In this document: in pieces, positions 15,813 to 21,829 of the stretch | Position numbering within the stretch: position 1 is the first letter of the stretch | Layout: each line of letters begins with the position of its first letter | From: CAZGOM01 sp964542875 | GTDB lineage: Bacteria > Planctomycetota > Phycisphaerae > Phycisphaerales > Phycisphaeraceae | Assembly: GCA_964542875.1 (NCBI GenBank) | Contig: CAZIWA010000045.1 | Location: forward strand, 1-39,493 | Length of the DNA: 39,493 nt | Direction: 5' to 3' | The notes under the pieces: model-generated | The model's input: the letters and a program-made list of their open reading frames with translations, nothing else | Databases searched by the model: none | What the model was told of the DNA's origin: nothing | Translations under genes and position numbers: made by a program

Positions 15813-16034
15813 TTATTCGTTGCGGGCGATTGCCGCGTTGGCGATCATCATTGCTTCATCGATCGCATTGAGCGCCCTTGTCTGTTCAGGCGAACATGGT
15901 GTCAGATCGCGGATGAGCGTGGCCATTTCCAGGGCTTTGGCGCGGATGGCGCTGTAGCGCTGGACCTGGTCGCCCTTGGGCGGATGATGGTTGAAGCGGT
16001 TTTGGAGCTGCTGATCCGTGGGCTTTGTGAACAT
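15813..16034 (-). CDS. Acb2/Tad1-like anti-defence candidate (hairpin domain)
   Basis: ATG 16034 is preferred to one at 16076 because it follows AAGGA at seven bases. The 73-residue protein reads 'NRFNHHPPKGDQVQRYSAIR', then a helix 'AKALEMATLIRDLTP', then 'ALNAIDEAMMIANAAIARNE'. The HPPK...Y..IR and 'EAMM.ANAAIARN' signature is that of the Acb2/Tad1 hairpin-domain proteins (DUF7681). Acb2 sequesters cyclic dinucleotides or trinucleotides made by CBASS, and Tad1 binds the gcADPR signal of Thoeris. These are small helical-hairpin oligomers. Its ligand cannot be read from sequence. It sits between the tRNA-like element and the lipoprotein gene in the leftward operon. Confidence 0.72.
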   Translation of the reverse strand: MFTKPTDQQLQNRFNHHPPKGDQVQRYSAIRAKALEMATLIRDLTPCSPEQTRALNAIDEAMMIANAAIARNE

Positions 16035-16087
16035 GACTGCGTCCTTGCTGCTGGGAGTGAGAAACCGGGCATCCATGCCTGGCTTAA

Positions 16088-16167
16088 TGACGGGAGTGGG
16101 AGTTGAACCGCACGTCTCTGGTGTCCTATGGACCCGACCATTGCTCTAACCGTTGAGCTACCCCGCC
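16088..16167 (-). tRNA. tRNA-like element with non-canonical anticodon arm
   Basis: On the minus strand a 7-bp acceptor (GGCGGGG with TCCCGTC, two G-U pairs) is followed by a normal D arm (GCTC, AACGGTTA, GAGC). A canonical T-loop TTCAACT sits on a 5-bp stem with one bulged C, and A is the discriminator. CCA is not encoded. Between D and T arms are 29 bases instead of about 22-23. They can form TGGT/ACCA capped by GTCC-ATA-GGAC, or ATGG/CCAT with a 6-base loop, but no standard 7-base anticodon loop. No anticodon can be assigned, so this may be a tRNA mimic, processing element or degraded tRNA. Confidence 0.6.
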
Positions 16168-16171
16168 GAAT

Positions 16172-16195
16172 GGCCCGGGTGGATTGGCCCGGGCC
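16172..16195 (-). promoter_or_regulatory. GGCCCGGG stem-loop beside the tRNA-like element
   Basis: GGCCCGGG (16172-16179) pairs perfectly with CCCGGGCC (16188-16195) around an 8-base loop. It lies four bases ahead of the tRNA-like 5' end on the transcribed strand. It may insulate or direct processing of that RNA. Confidence 0.55.
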
Positions 16196-16212
16196 GAGAA
16201 ACACTTCGCGTG

Positions 16213-16408
16213 AACTTTTGGACGTTGTGTTTTATTTCATGTGTTTTTGCCCTCTAGGTTGATGAAATCTCGGCCACGCTTTGCCGCCTCGTTGATGGCG
16301 GACTTTGAATTCGGTTCCCCAGGGAGGCTCCCGGGATGCTTGCTTTTGCTACTCCAGCTCTCGGAGGGTGCCCTTTAAGCCATCAGGCACCGTCGCACAC
16401 CAAAAGTT
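16213..16408 (-). ncRNA. Structured multi-hairpin RNA region without a gene
   Basis: No coding frame fills 16196-16417. Nine bases at 16400-16408 (CCAAAAGTT on the plus strand) are exactly complementary to AACTTTTGG at 16213-16221, 178 bases away. They would close a domain containing GGTGCC/GGCACC (16367-16372, 16386-16391), CTCC/GGAG (16352-16355, 16363-16366), a GGGAG/CTCCC hairpin with flanking CCC/GGG (16318-16335) and CCGCC/GGCGG (16284-16288, 16297-16301). Such nested closure suggests a real leader RNA, for example an antiterminator or attenuator for the long leftward operon. Strand and role are inferred from gene direction. Confidence 0.5.
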
Positions 16409-16417
16409 GTCCGGTGT

Positions 16418-16672
16418 TTAGTCGTCGAACAGCTCCATCTGAATGGGCTCGTCAACGGCGGAAATGATGGTTGCCTGATCGCGTGCGATCTCTTTTTTGT
16501 GCTGGGCAATGCGCTCGCGGAGATGTTCCAGCGCCAGTGTGTCTATCCGCAGCAACGCCAGATTGCGACGCAGACGTGCCTTCACCTTGCGCATCAACTT
16601 GCGGCGCAGGTCGTTGGTCGGACGTTTAATGGGCTTTGACGCCGATGGAGAGGATTCAGGGGACTTGGGCAT
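16418..16672 (-). CDS. Small basic protein with C-terminal QMELF motif
   Basis: ATG 16672 is selected because AAGGA stands seven bases upstream. An in-frame ATG at 16732 would take translation through a strong leader hairpin. The 84-residue product is highly basic in the middle ('RRKLMRKVKARLRRNLALLR'), helical throughout, and ends 'PIQMELFDD'. The C-terminal QMELF fits the Q-x-x-L-F core of beta-clamp-binding motifs, though such motifs also arise by chance. It is the first gene of the leftward operon, a usual place for a late regulator. Function is unknown. Confidence 0.5.
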   Translation of the reverse strand: MPKSPESSPSASKPIKRPTNDLRRKLMRKVKARLRRNLALLRIDTLALEHLRERIAQHKKEIARDQATIISAVDEPIQMELFDD

Positions 16673-16694
16673 GAGCCAATCCTTAAACGCATAA

Positions 16695-16727
16695 CCGCCA
16701 AAGCGTCTCCGGAGATTCGCCTGGCGG
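16695..16727 (-). promoter_or_regulatory. Leader hairpin before the first leftward gene
   Basis: CCGCCA (16695-16700) pairs with TGGCGG (16722-16727), enclosing GCG/CGC and the palindrome TCTCCGGAGA (16706-16715). It lies in the 5' leader between the proposed promoter and ATG 16672. A role in controlling the operon is possible. Confidence 0.5.
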
Positions 16728-16802
16728 CCCATCAGTCGTTAAGTTTTGGTGCTCGGGGTCTTTCGATCAGTGTGCCATGACGCACGTTTATTGAAGAAGC
16801 GC

Positions 16803-16832
16803 AATTTAGCGGACGGTCTATGCAGATGTCAA
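16803..16832 (-). promoter_or_regulatory. Putative sigma70 promoter of the leftward arm
   Basis: On the minus strand TTGACA (plus positions 16827-16832) is separated by 18 bases from TAAATT (16803-16808). It lies at the end of the membrane-protein gene and points to the gene at 16672 and the whole left arm. A perfect -35 and a 4/6 -10 make it a good candidate. Whether it drives the late genes alone or needs an activator or antiterminator is not visible. Confidence 0.5.
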
Positions 16833-17131
16833 GTCTTATTTTTGCTCTGGTCCGGGCCATCGGTCCAATCCGGCAGCTTTTTCAGGCCTCGTTCATGAAG
16901 CCATGTCGCCTCCGCTTCACCATAGCCCATAACCCACAGTAGCTGCTTTAAGCGCCAAACGATCTGTAACAATAAAACCGCAACCATTGCAACCAAAAAG
17001 GCTGTAATTCCAATCGCAGCATTGGGCGCAAAAGCAATCCCGCCCAATCCGCATGCGACGAAAAAGAATTGAGGATAGATGTTGTTGTCAGGTGGCGAGG
17101 ATCGTTTAACGAGATTTGCTTGATTACTCAT
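16829..17131 (-). CDS. Membrane protein coupled to the repressor gene
   Basis: The 100-residue protein has two membrane helices in a hairpin ('FFFVACGLGGIAFAPNAAIG' about residues 22-41 and 'ITAFLVAMVAVLLLQIVW' about 42-59) and a charged C-terminal half. Its ATG overlaps the repressor stop as ATGA, so both are translated from one message and it should be made in the lysogen. Such repressor-linked membrane proteins often mediate superinfection exclusion or lysogenic conversion. No family is recognised, so that role is inferred from position. Confidence 0.6.
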   Translation of the reverse strand: MSNQANLVKRSSPPDNNIYPQFFFVACGLGGIAFAPNAAIGITAFLVAMVAVLLLQIVWRLKQLLWVMGYGEAEATWLHERGLKKLPDWTDGPDQSKNKT

Positions 17132-17817
17132 AGTTTCATCACTTTGCTCTCATGTTTTACATTAAAGGATGCGGTGAGCTCCGCGCGAGCATTTGCATAT
17201 CGAAACGAAGTCCATTTGCCCACAACCGGCGACATTTGGCGGATTGCTGAACGATGTACAAATCGTGAACTATGACGGGGATTAAGTGGCCGTAATTCTA
17301 TTTCATCGCCCTTAATAAAGACGCGCCTAAAAGTGGACTGTGTTTGGTCGTTTTCGATGGTCTTTACAAAACAAAACATCCCGTTTTGTGCAGTCAACCG
17401 AGGGGAAAATATCGCCACTTCATTTTCGCGCCAATCGGGGTCCATGGCATCTCCCACGACCAACGCGGCAAATGCGTCTGGATCATTCACGTACGCCGGT
17501 AGTATTGGGCAATAGTCATACATCATTTCCCCCACATCTTCGTAATCGATCGGTGCACCTTCTTGCACTGTGTTGATGATTGGGATCCCTTTGCCGCCCT
17601 CTAATAAAGAGCTCTTGCCTTCGGTTTTTAAGTATTCGATTGAGACTTTTAGCGCATGTGCAATTTTTGCCAACGTCGTATCGCGTGGCACTTGATCGGC
17701 CACTGTTTCCGCGCTGGCCACACTGCGTTGGGCTATCCCCGCGTGACTGGCTAGCTCTTTTTGCGACCAGCCCCTTGCCAGTCTGAGAGTTTTGATTTTT
17801 TCGCCTAGGGCATTCAT
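17128..17817 (-). CDS. Phage repressor, LexA/CI-like with lost S24 catalytic residues
   Basis: ATG 17817 is chosen because the HTH begins at once; an open frame to 17955 would translate the operators. The 229-residue protein has an XRE-type HTH at residues about 4-60 ('RLARGWSQKELASHAGIAQR') and a LexA/CI C-terminal domain. In that domain the catalytic motif G-D-S-M is G-D-A-M (Ala124). The catalytic Lys position, in the stretch aligned with LexA 'TVKRL', is Arg164 ('TFRRV'). The usual Ala-Gly cleavage dipeptide appears as Glu-Gly in 'TVQEGAP'. RecA-stimulated self-cleavage is therefore unlikely. The gene diverges from the early operon. Confidence 0.92.
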   Translation of the reverse strand: MNALGEKIKTLRLARGWSQKELASHAGIAQRSVASAETVADQVPRDTTLAKIAHALKVSIEYLKTEGKSSLLEGGKGIPIINTVQEGAPIDYEDVGEMMYDYCPILPAYVNDPDAFAALVVGDAMDPDWRENEVAIFSPRLTAQNGMFCFVKTIENDQTQSTFRRVFIKGDEIELRPLNPRHSSRFVHRSAIRQMSPVVGKWTSFRYANARAELTASFNVKHESKVMKL

Positions 17818-17828
17818 GTCAGTAATTA

Positions 17829-17955
17829 TCCCCAGTTGCAACCAGTTGCGCCATAAGGGATTAGATATCTGCATCAAGTTTCTTATTTTTCGCTTGACAA
17901 ACGCAACTTTATGCATCAATATTCCATAGTTGCATCGAGTTGCATCAATTTGCAC
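17829..17955. promoter_or_regulatory. Operator array between repressor and early operon
   Basis: A TGCATCAA-type word repeats at 17870, 17912, 17931 (TGCATCGA) and 17941, with a partial TGCAC at 17951; the last three are spaced exactly 10 bases. GTTGCAACCAGTTGC at 17834-17848 adds inverted versions. The array spans the divergent start region, the expected place for repressor binding. Ten-base spacing puts successive copies on one face of the helix. Confidence 0.65.
17894..17923 (+). promoter_or_regulatory. Putative early rightward promoter
   Basis: TTGACA at 17894-17899 is followed after 18 bases by AATATT at 17918-17923. It sits inside the operator array, and the repeats at 17912 and 17931 flank its -10. 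Occupation by the repressor would block it. The first rightward gene starts at 17972. Confidence 0.55.
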
Positions 17956-17971
17956 TAGCAGGAATGCTCAA

Positions 17972-18187
17972 ATGGCTACAAATCTAAGTTTTAACCTCGG
18001 CGATAAGGACAAAAAGTTCCGGCAATTGGCCGCAAGTTTGCCCGTAAAAGCCAGCAAATCAGCGCTGGCGATGGCCATTTTGCGTCGATGCGCCGACATG
18101 ACGCCGCAAGAGATTGCCACCTTACTGAATGGTGCAACTCAGTCCACAGCCACTACCAACCCGTCCATGACCCCGGCGCACTTGTAG
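17972..18187 (+). CDS. First early protein, possible ribbon-helix-helix regulator
   Basis: ATG 17972 follows GGA eight bases upstream and lies just past the operators; an upstream frame start at 17930 would lie in the promoter. The 71-residue protein begins with a strand 'TNLSFNLGD', a helix 'KDKKFRQLAASLP', then 'KSALAMAILRRCADMTPQEIATLL'. This short strand then two helices is compatible with a ribbon-helix-helix or other small DNA-binding fold. First place in the early operon is where Mu has ner, a Cro-like regulator, but no clear HTH is present. Regulator status is inferred. Confidence 0.5.
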   Translation: MATNLSFNLGDKDKKFRQLAASLPVKASKSALAMAILRRCADMTPQEIATLLNGATQSTATTNPSMTPAHL

Positions 18188-18289
18188 TACGCCGGTTGTG
18201 TGCTCGGGGCTCCGGTCGGAAACGCCCGGCGGCCCCTTTACCAACCCAGCCCCTGCGTATCAGGGGCCAGACATCAACCCGAGTCCGCC
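18188..18289 (+). promoter_or_regulatory. Early intergenic gap with perfect stem-loop
   Basis: No gene is seen in these 102 bases. GCCCCTG (18249-18255) and CAGGGGC (18261-18267) form a 7-bp stem with a 5-base loop just ahead of the next gene. It may attenuate early transcription or hide the downstream start, which lacks a good ribosome site. Confidence 0.4.
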
Positions 18290-18889
18290 ATGAAAACAGT
18301 TACGACAGCAGAACGCAATGAAGCCATCCGGCTGGCGCGTCGGTTGTACGAGTCGGTGAGCGCCGGTCCGCGCCGCCGGTCGGTGCAGCCCTACTACGAC
18401 GTGGTGCAGCGCTATCTGGAGCCTGATTGCGTGGCTGATCTGCGAATCACCAAGGAAGCTGCCCAGCTCTGCGTCCAGGACATCGTGGCAGCGATCACCG
18501 GCTGGGATCGCTCGACGGAAATCGTCCAGCTGACACAACTGCTCGCCGAAAGATCCTTTTACCAGGCTGAAAAGGAAGATGCCGCAGGTATCGAGGGATT
18601 GGCTGGGACGCTGTTGCTTTCCGATAAGGAACGCCAAGCTGAGGCGCAGGAAGCGGCGGAAAAGATCTTTCGCGCGTTGCCCGTAGTGCAGAAGATCCCG
18701 ATGACGCCTACGTATCGCCAGCTCCAGTGCGCCTTGGCGCCGGAGAGCGAAGCCGATGGGCAGATCACTTATGACCAGGCCTTGGGCGCGTTGGAAGTCA
18801 TCTTGAGTGCCTTGACGATCAATCAACAACGCGGCTTGGCCCGCGAGACGGTGATCGTCACGGCCTACCTGAGCATTGTTTTCGCCTGA
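18290..18889 (+). CDS. Early protein of unknown function, 199 residues
   Basis: ATG 18290 is taken as start; the frame continues up to 18200 but nothing supports an earlier one, and the site in front is weak. The protein is largely helical, soluble, with 'ERNEAIRLARRLYESV' and 'TEIVQLTQLLAERSFYQAEKED'. No metal-binding, nuclease or ATPase motif is seen. It belongs to the repressor-controlled early operon that ends in transposase. An antisense frame covering it is longer but has no gene-like signals. Confidence 0.55.
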   Translation: MKTVTTAERNEAIRLARRLYESVSAGPRRRSVQPYYDVVQRYLEPDCVADLRITKEAAQLCVQDIVAAITGWDRSTEIVQLTQLLAERSFYQAEKEDAAGIEGLAGTLLLSDKERQAEAQEAAEKIFRALPVVQKIPMTPTYRQLQCALAPESEADGQITYDQALGALEVILSALTINQQRGLARETVIVTAYLSIVFA

Positions 18890-18946
18890 TTCACCCCGCC
18901 TCGCCAGCGTGGCGCGGCAATCTCTCCCTTGTTTTGGAGCATTGAA

Positions 18947-19282
18947 ATGACCGACTCCGCAGCAGCTTACGACCATGAGGACCGCATGGCGGCTCAGGCC
19001 CGAACGCCCAGGGCTGTCACCCCTGAACAGGTGCGCGACCTGATCGACATCGCCGCCAACATCTACCACAGCTTGCCTGAAAACAAGCGCTTTCAGCATC
19101 TCCACAGTCACCAGCTGGTGATGATCCGACTCAGCCCGGAAACCAGGGATACGGTTTTCGCGCCCGGCGCCGGATCCGCGCTGACTGGCATCTATCTCGC
19201 ACTGGACCCCGTTTCTAAAGAGGCGTTCAAAGGGGACTACCAGCGTCTTATGGAATACCTCACTCCTACCACCAATGCCTAA
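18947..19282 (+). CDS. Early protein of unknown function, 111 residues
   Basis: ATG 18947 follows GGAG by eight bases. The protein is soluble and mixed helical, with 'TPEQVRDLIDIAANIYHSLP' and a Pro/Thr tail. No known motif is apparent. Codon use and the ribosome site support it as real. It is part of the early operon upstream of the CII-like regulator; no function can be given. Confidence 0.55.
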   Translation: MTDSAAAYDHEDRMAAQARTPRAVTPEQVRDLIDIAANIYHSLPENKRFQHLHSHQLVMIRLSPETRDTVFAPGAGSALTGIYLALDPVSKEAFKGDYQRLMEYLTPTTNA

Positions 19283-19484
19283 CCCCCGCGTCGCGCGCTC
19301 TGTGGGCCTGCTCGGCAACCCGGAAAACGCCAGCAACCGCCCACCCGCGCAGCCTAGGCCGTCCCCGCAAGGGATTTGGCGGTCCTCGGGTCCGACAGCC
19401 GTAACTGGCGTCGGGTCCTTTAGTCCGAAATATGTGGCTCTAACCATGTCAAAGAGCCTAACCGTGGATGGATTCACGGTGTGA
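19275..19484 (+). CDS. Doubtful small reading frame with two hairpins at its end
   Basis: An ATG at 19275 overlaps the previous stop and would give 69 residues rich in Pro, Ser and Gly, ending in a GTGA overlap at 19481-19484. No ribosome site of its own and no recognisable fold argue against it. The 3' part holds two perfect hairpins, GGCTCT/AGAGCC (19436-19441, 19453-19458) and CCGTG/CACGG (19462-19466, 19475-19479), directly before the next gene. The stretch may be a regulatory leader rather than coding. Confidence 0.25.
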   Translation: MPNPRVARSVGLLGNPENASNRPPAQPRPSPQGIWRSSGPTAVTGVGSFSPKYVALTMSKSLTVDGFTV

Positions 19485-19510
19485 AGAGAAAACAGCGAAG
19501 GATCGCGCAG

Positions 19511-20050
19511 ATGGAAGAAAAAAAGGAACAACCCGTGATCTGTGAAATCCTTCAACGCTTGAACGCGTCCGGCGCTTTGACTACAGCCGCACTGGCTGAC
19601 GTGCTGAATTTGAGCATGTCTGGGGCGTACCCGTACCTAACGAATCGCGATGCCGATTATGCCCAGGTCCGCACTCTGGTGCGCCGGTCGGGCAACCAGC
19701 GCCTTCAGGAGGCCATCCTGGTCGATCTGACGCGCGGGACGGGCTGGGTGGTGGCACACATCCCGCCGAGCCTAGACGTCAACGGTGACGGCGACATCGA
19801 CATGCACGACGTTGTTTCCAAGTCCGTGGACGGCCTGGCACAGACGGGCACGTTTGTGCGCGATGCGCTCAAGAGCACAACCCGTGACATCACCGACTCT
19901 GATTTTCTGTGGCTCCGGGAACACGCCCAGGCGATGGTGCAGCACGCGGCGACGATCCAGCAGATCGTTGATCACCTGGCCGAGCAGCACGCATCCCGCC
20001 CCTCAGCTCGTAAGCCGGCGCGCCCTGCGCAGACCGGGGGCGCGCAGTGA
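19511..20050 (+). CDS. Early regulator, CII-like, with an EF-hand-like loop
   Basis: ATG 19511 is chosen because AAGGA lies eight bases before it; GTG 19481 is inside hairpin sequence. The 179-residue protein has an N-terminal winged or simple HTH ('ALTTAALADVLNLSMSGAYPYL', about residues 19-40), a helical middle, 'WVVAHIPP', then a calcium-loop-like 'DVNGDGDIDMHDV' near residues 92-104. C-terminal helices and a Pro/Ala tail follow. Helical layout resembles phage CII-type regulators of P2/Mu relatives. The D-x-N-x-D-G-x-I-D-x-x-D spacing is that of EF-hand or dockerin loops and is unusual in a phage regulator. A DNA-binding regulatory role is likely. Confidence 0.6.
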   Translation: MEEKKEQPVICEILQRLNASGALTTAALADVLNLSMSGAYPYLTNRDADYAQVRTLVRRSGNQRLQEAILVDLTRGTGWVVAHIPPSLDVNGDGDIDMHDVVSKSVDGLAQTGTFVRDALKSTTRDITDSDFLWLREHAQAMVQHAATIQQIVDHLAEQHASRPSARKPARPAQTGGAQ

Positions 20051-20391
20051 ACCAGGCCGCCGCCATCCATCCTGACCTGGCGCCGACCCTGGCGCAGCTG
20101 GTGGCGGAGGCACAGCGCGCCGCAGCTCGGCGCGCAGAAGCCGTCGCCCAGACGTTGAGTGCCTTAGCGCCTGATGCGCCCAGCCGGCATGCCATCGGCA
20201 TCGCCTCGGCCGTGGCCCGGCTCCATGCGGCCATCGCGGTCTACCAGCAACACATCGACGACGCGCGCACGCTGCCGTATTCCGGCTCCGCCGCCGACAT
20301 CGTCACGCTTTCTCACGAGATCACCCTTTGCAGAGCCACTATCGCGGCCCTGCTTGCATCCCCAACCCCTTTTCCGAGGACCGAAGAATGA
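20047..20391 (+). CDS. Small Ala-rich helical early protein
   Basis: GTG 20047 overlaps the upstream stop as GTGA, showing coupled translation. The 114-residue protein is Ala-rich and mostly helical ('LAQLVAEAQRAAARRAEAVAQTL'), with no cysteines but one and no membrane segment. No family is recognised. It sits between the CII-like regulator and the zinc-ribbon protein in the early operon. Confidence 0.5.
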   Translation: MNQAAAIHPDLAPTLAQLVAEAQRAAARRAEAVAQTLSALAPDAPSRHAIGIASAVARLHAAIAVYQQHIDDARTLPYSGSAADIVTLSHEITLCRATIAALLASPTPFPRTEE

Positions 20392-20747
20392 TCGCTTTCG
20401 TCACCAAACCCGCCCTTACCACCAGCGACACCCTCCGTTACGAGCCAGTTTGTGAGCCCCGCGCCGGCCGGCATGTCGATTGCCCCAACTGCAATGGGAT
20501 CACATTCGAGAGCCAGATTGTGGAGTCGCCGGCAGTGGCCAGTGCGGACCACGACAACCGAGTTGTCATCCCGTGCCGGATCGTCTGCCACCACTGCAAC
20601 ATCCTCATTTCCTGGCTTGCCGGGGTGGACCTTCAGGGCAATCGGACGTGTGAGGTCGTCTCCGGCCCCGGCATCATCCGGGGCCGCAAGATGATCGCCA
20701 AATTCCTGCAAAAACACCCCGGGTCTTGTGAAACCGCACCGATGTGA
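20388..20747 (+). CDS. Early zinc-ribbon-like protein
   Basis: ATG 20388 follows GAGGA by eight bases and overlaps the previous stop. The 119-residue protein has paired cysteines: 'HVDCPNCNGITFE' (about residues 29-41) and 'IPCRIVCHHCNILISW' (about residues 60-75), the spacing of a zinc ribbon. A basic patch 'RGRKMIAKFLQKH' follows. This suggests nucleic-acid or protein binding in the early programme. The exact family is not recognised. Confidence 0.55.
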   Translation: MIAFVTKPALTTSDTLRYEPVCEPRAGRHVDCPNCNGITFESQIVESPAVASADHDNRVVIPCRIVCHHCNILISWLAGVDLQGNRTCEVVSGPGIIRGRKMIAKFLQKHPGSCETAPM

Positions 20748-20794
20748 TCCGGGCGGATCGAGTTCATCTACATCTTTAAAACAAGGCGAAAAAC

Positions 20795-21481
20795 ATGAAC
20801 ATCAATGAATTACACAAGCTGGCTAAGGCCCCCTGGACGCTCTGCGACCAGTATCACACCTTGCCGTACAACGGGGAAGACTCCATTGATGTGCTAGGCA
20901 AAGATGGGTTCCCGTTGTTTGAGATCGACTCAATGCCCGTTCTTCCTAACTGGGAAAACCGGTTAGGCATCACACACATGTCGGATGCTCCTGGTAAGGC
21001 GTTTATCGAACGGACTACCTCCGAAATGATGGCCATCGCTGCCTTGGCGCAGTCTGCGCCGCTCTTGCAGGTCACCTTGGTCAACTGGGTGCTGCAAACC
21101 ATGACTCCCTGGACCGATCGGGGGCTGGTGTTGGAGACCCGCCAGGTGTTGCTGGCGTCAGGCCTGAGCGATGACGGCATCACTGCCATGTTCAACGCAC
21201 GGCAGCGCGTGTCAGCCGATGAGCTGACTGCCGGGCCCATCCCTGGCTGGGTGAACCACTGGAACCTGGACGCCGAGTTGCTGGTGGAACTAACGTTGCG
21301 CTTCAAGAAAAAAGGCCTGTGGAAAATGCTCGAAGAGCCCCACAACGTCATCTACGAAGCCGCCGCCAAGTTTCAACGGGACCACGCGAATACCGATTGG
21401 GATGAGTTCGACTTCGGCGATTGCATGGACGACGTGGTCGCCGAGTTCATCGAAAAGCTCTCTGATTCTGCCCAGGACTGA
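20795..21481 (+). CDS. Early protein of unknown function, 228 residues
   Basis: ATG 20795 follows an AAGG at -12 (acaaggcgaaaaac). The soluble 228-residue protein has 'FIERTTSEMMAIAALAQSAPLLQ', a helical middle, and an acidic C-terminus 'DWDEFDFGDCMDDVVAEFIE'. The N-terminal part with 'DPF..DGxPLFEID' like spacing resembles small phage proteins that carry a date-and-dosage type 'apW......v...dG' motif, but this is not conclusive. It is separate from its neighbours by short gaps in the early operon. Function is not known. Confidence 0.5.
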   Translation: MNINELHKLAKAPWTLCDQYHTLPYNGEDSIDVLGKDGFPLFEIDSMPVLPNWENRLGITHMSDAPGKAFIERTTSEMMAIAALAQSAPLLQVTLVNWVLQTMTPWTDRGLVLETRQVLLASGLSDDGITAMFNARQRVSADELTAGPIPGWVNHWNLDAELLVELTLRFKKKGLWKMLEEPHNVIYEAAAKFQRDHANTDWDEFDFGDCMDDVVAEFIEKLSDSAQD

Positions 21482-21509
21482 ACCCTCTTTTTTCAGGCAA
21501 GGATGCCCA

Positions 21510-21794
21510 ATGATTCGATGGAGTCGACTGAAAAACTTGAACTTCGCCACCGTGTTTGGCACGGCACTGATCACCCTCCTCTTTCTCTGCTTGTTAGTTG
21601 TCCAGTGCTTTTTCCTGTGCCTTACCGCGATTCAGGTTCTTTGGGAGCTGTTCTGGGTGGCGCTGATCGCCATGGACGATCAACCACAGCAGCCCGAGGA
21701 ACCCGCCACGCCCTCCAACGAGCCCATCTGCGACATCGGCCAGGGCTCCAGCCGGCGCCTGGTCTACGGCGACGAGCCCTGGTCCGAACTCTAA
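21510..21794 (+). CDS. Small single-pass membrane protein ahead of transposase
   Basis: ATG 21510 follows AAGGA by seven bases. The 94-residue protein has one strongly hydrophobic segment from residue about 12 to 48 ('FGTALITLLFLCLLVVQCFF' followed by LCLTAIQVLWELFWVALIAM), enough for one long or two tight helices, and a polar acidic tail. It is directly upstream of the transposase gene in the early operon. A host-takeover or exclusion role is possible but not shown. Confidence 0.5.
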   Translation: MIRWSRLKNLNFATVFGTALITLLFLCLLVVQCFFLCLTAIQVLWELFWVALIAMDDQPQQPEEPATPSNEPICDIGQGSSRRLVYGDEPWSEL

Positions 21795-21829
21795 AGCCTC
21801 TTTAAACGCCCTTTGAATCCGTGGAACCC

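Noticed and set aside
18260..19555. Long minus-strand open frame of 431 codons
   Set aside because: It is antisense to three early genes with good ribosome sites, lacks its own, and its composition is that of a reverse-frame shadow.
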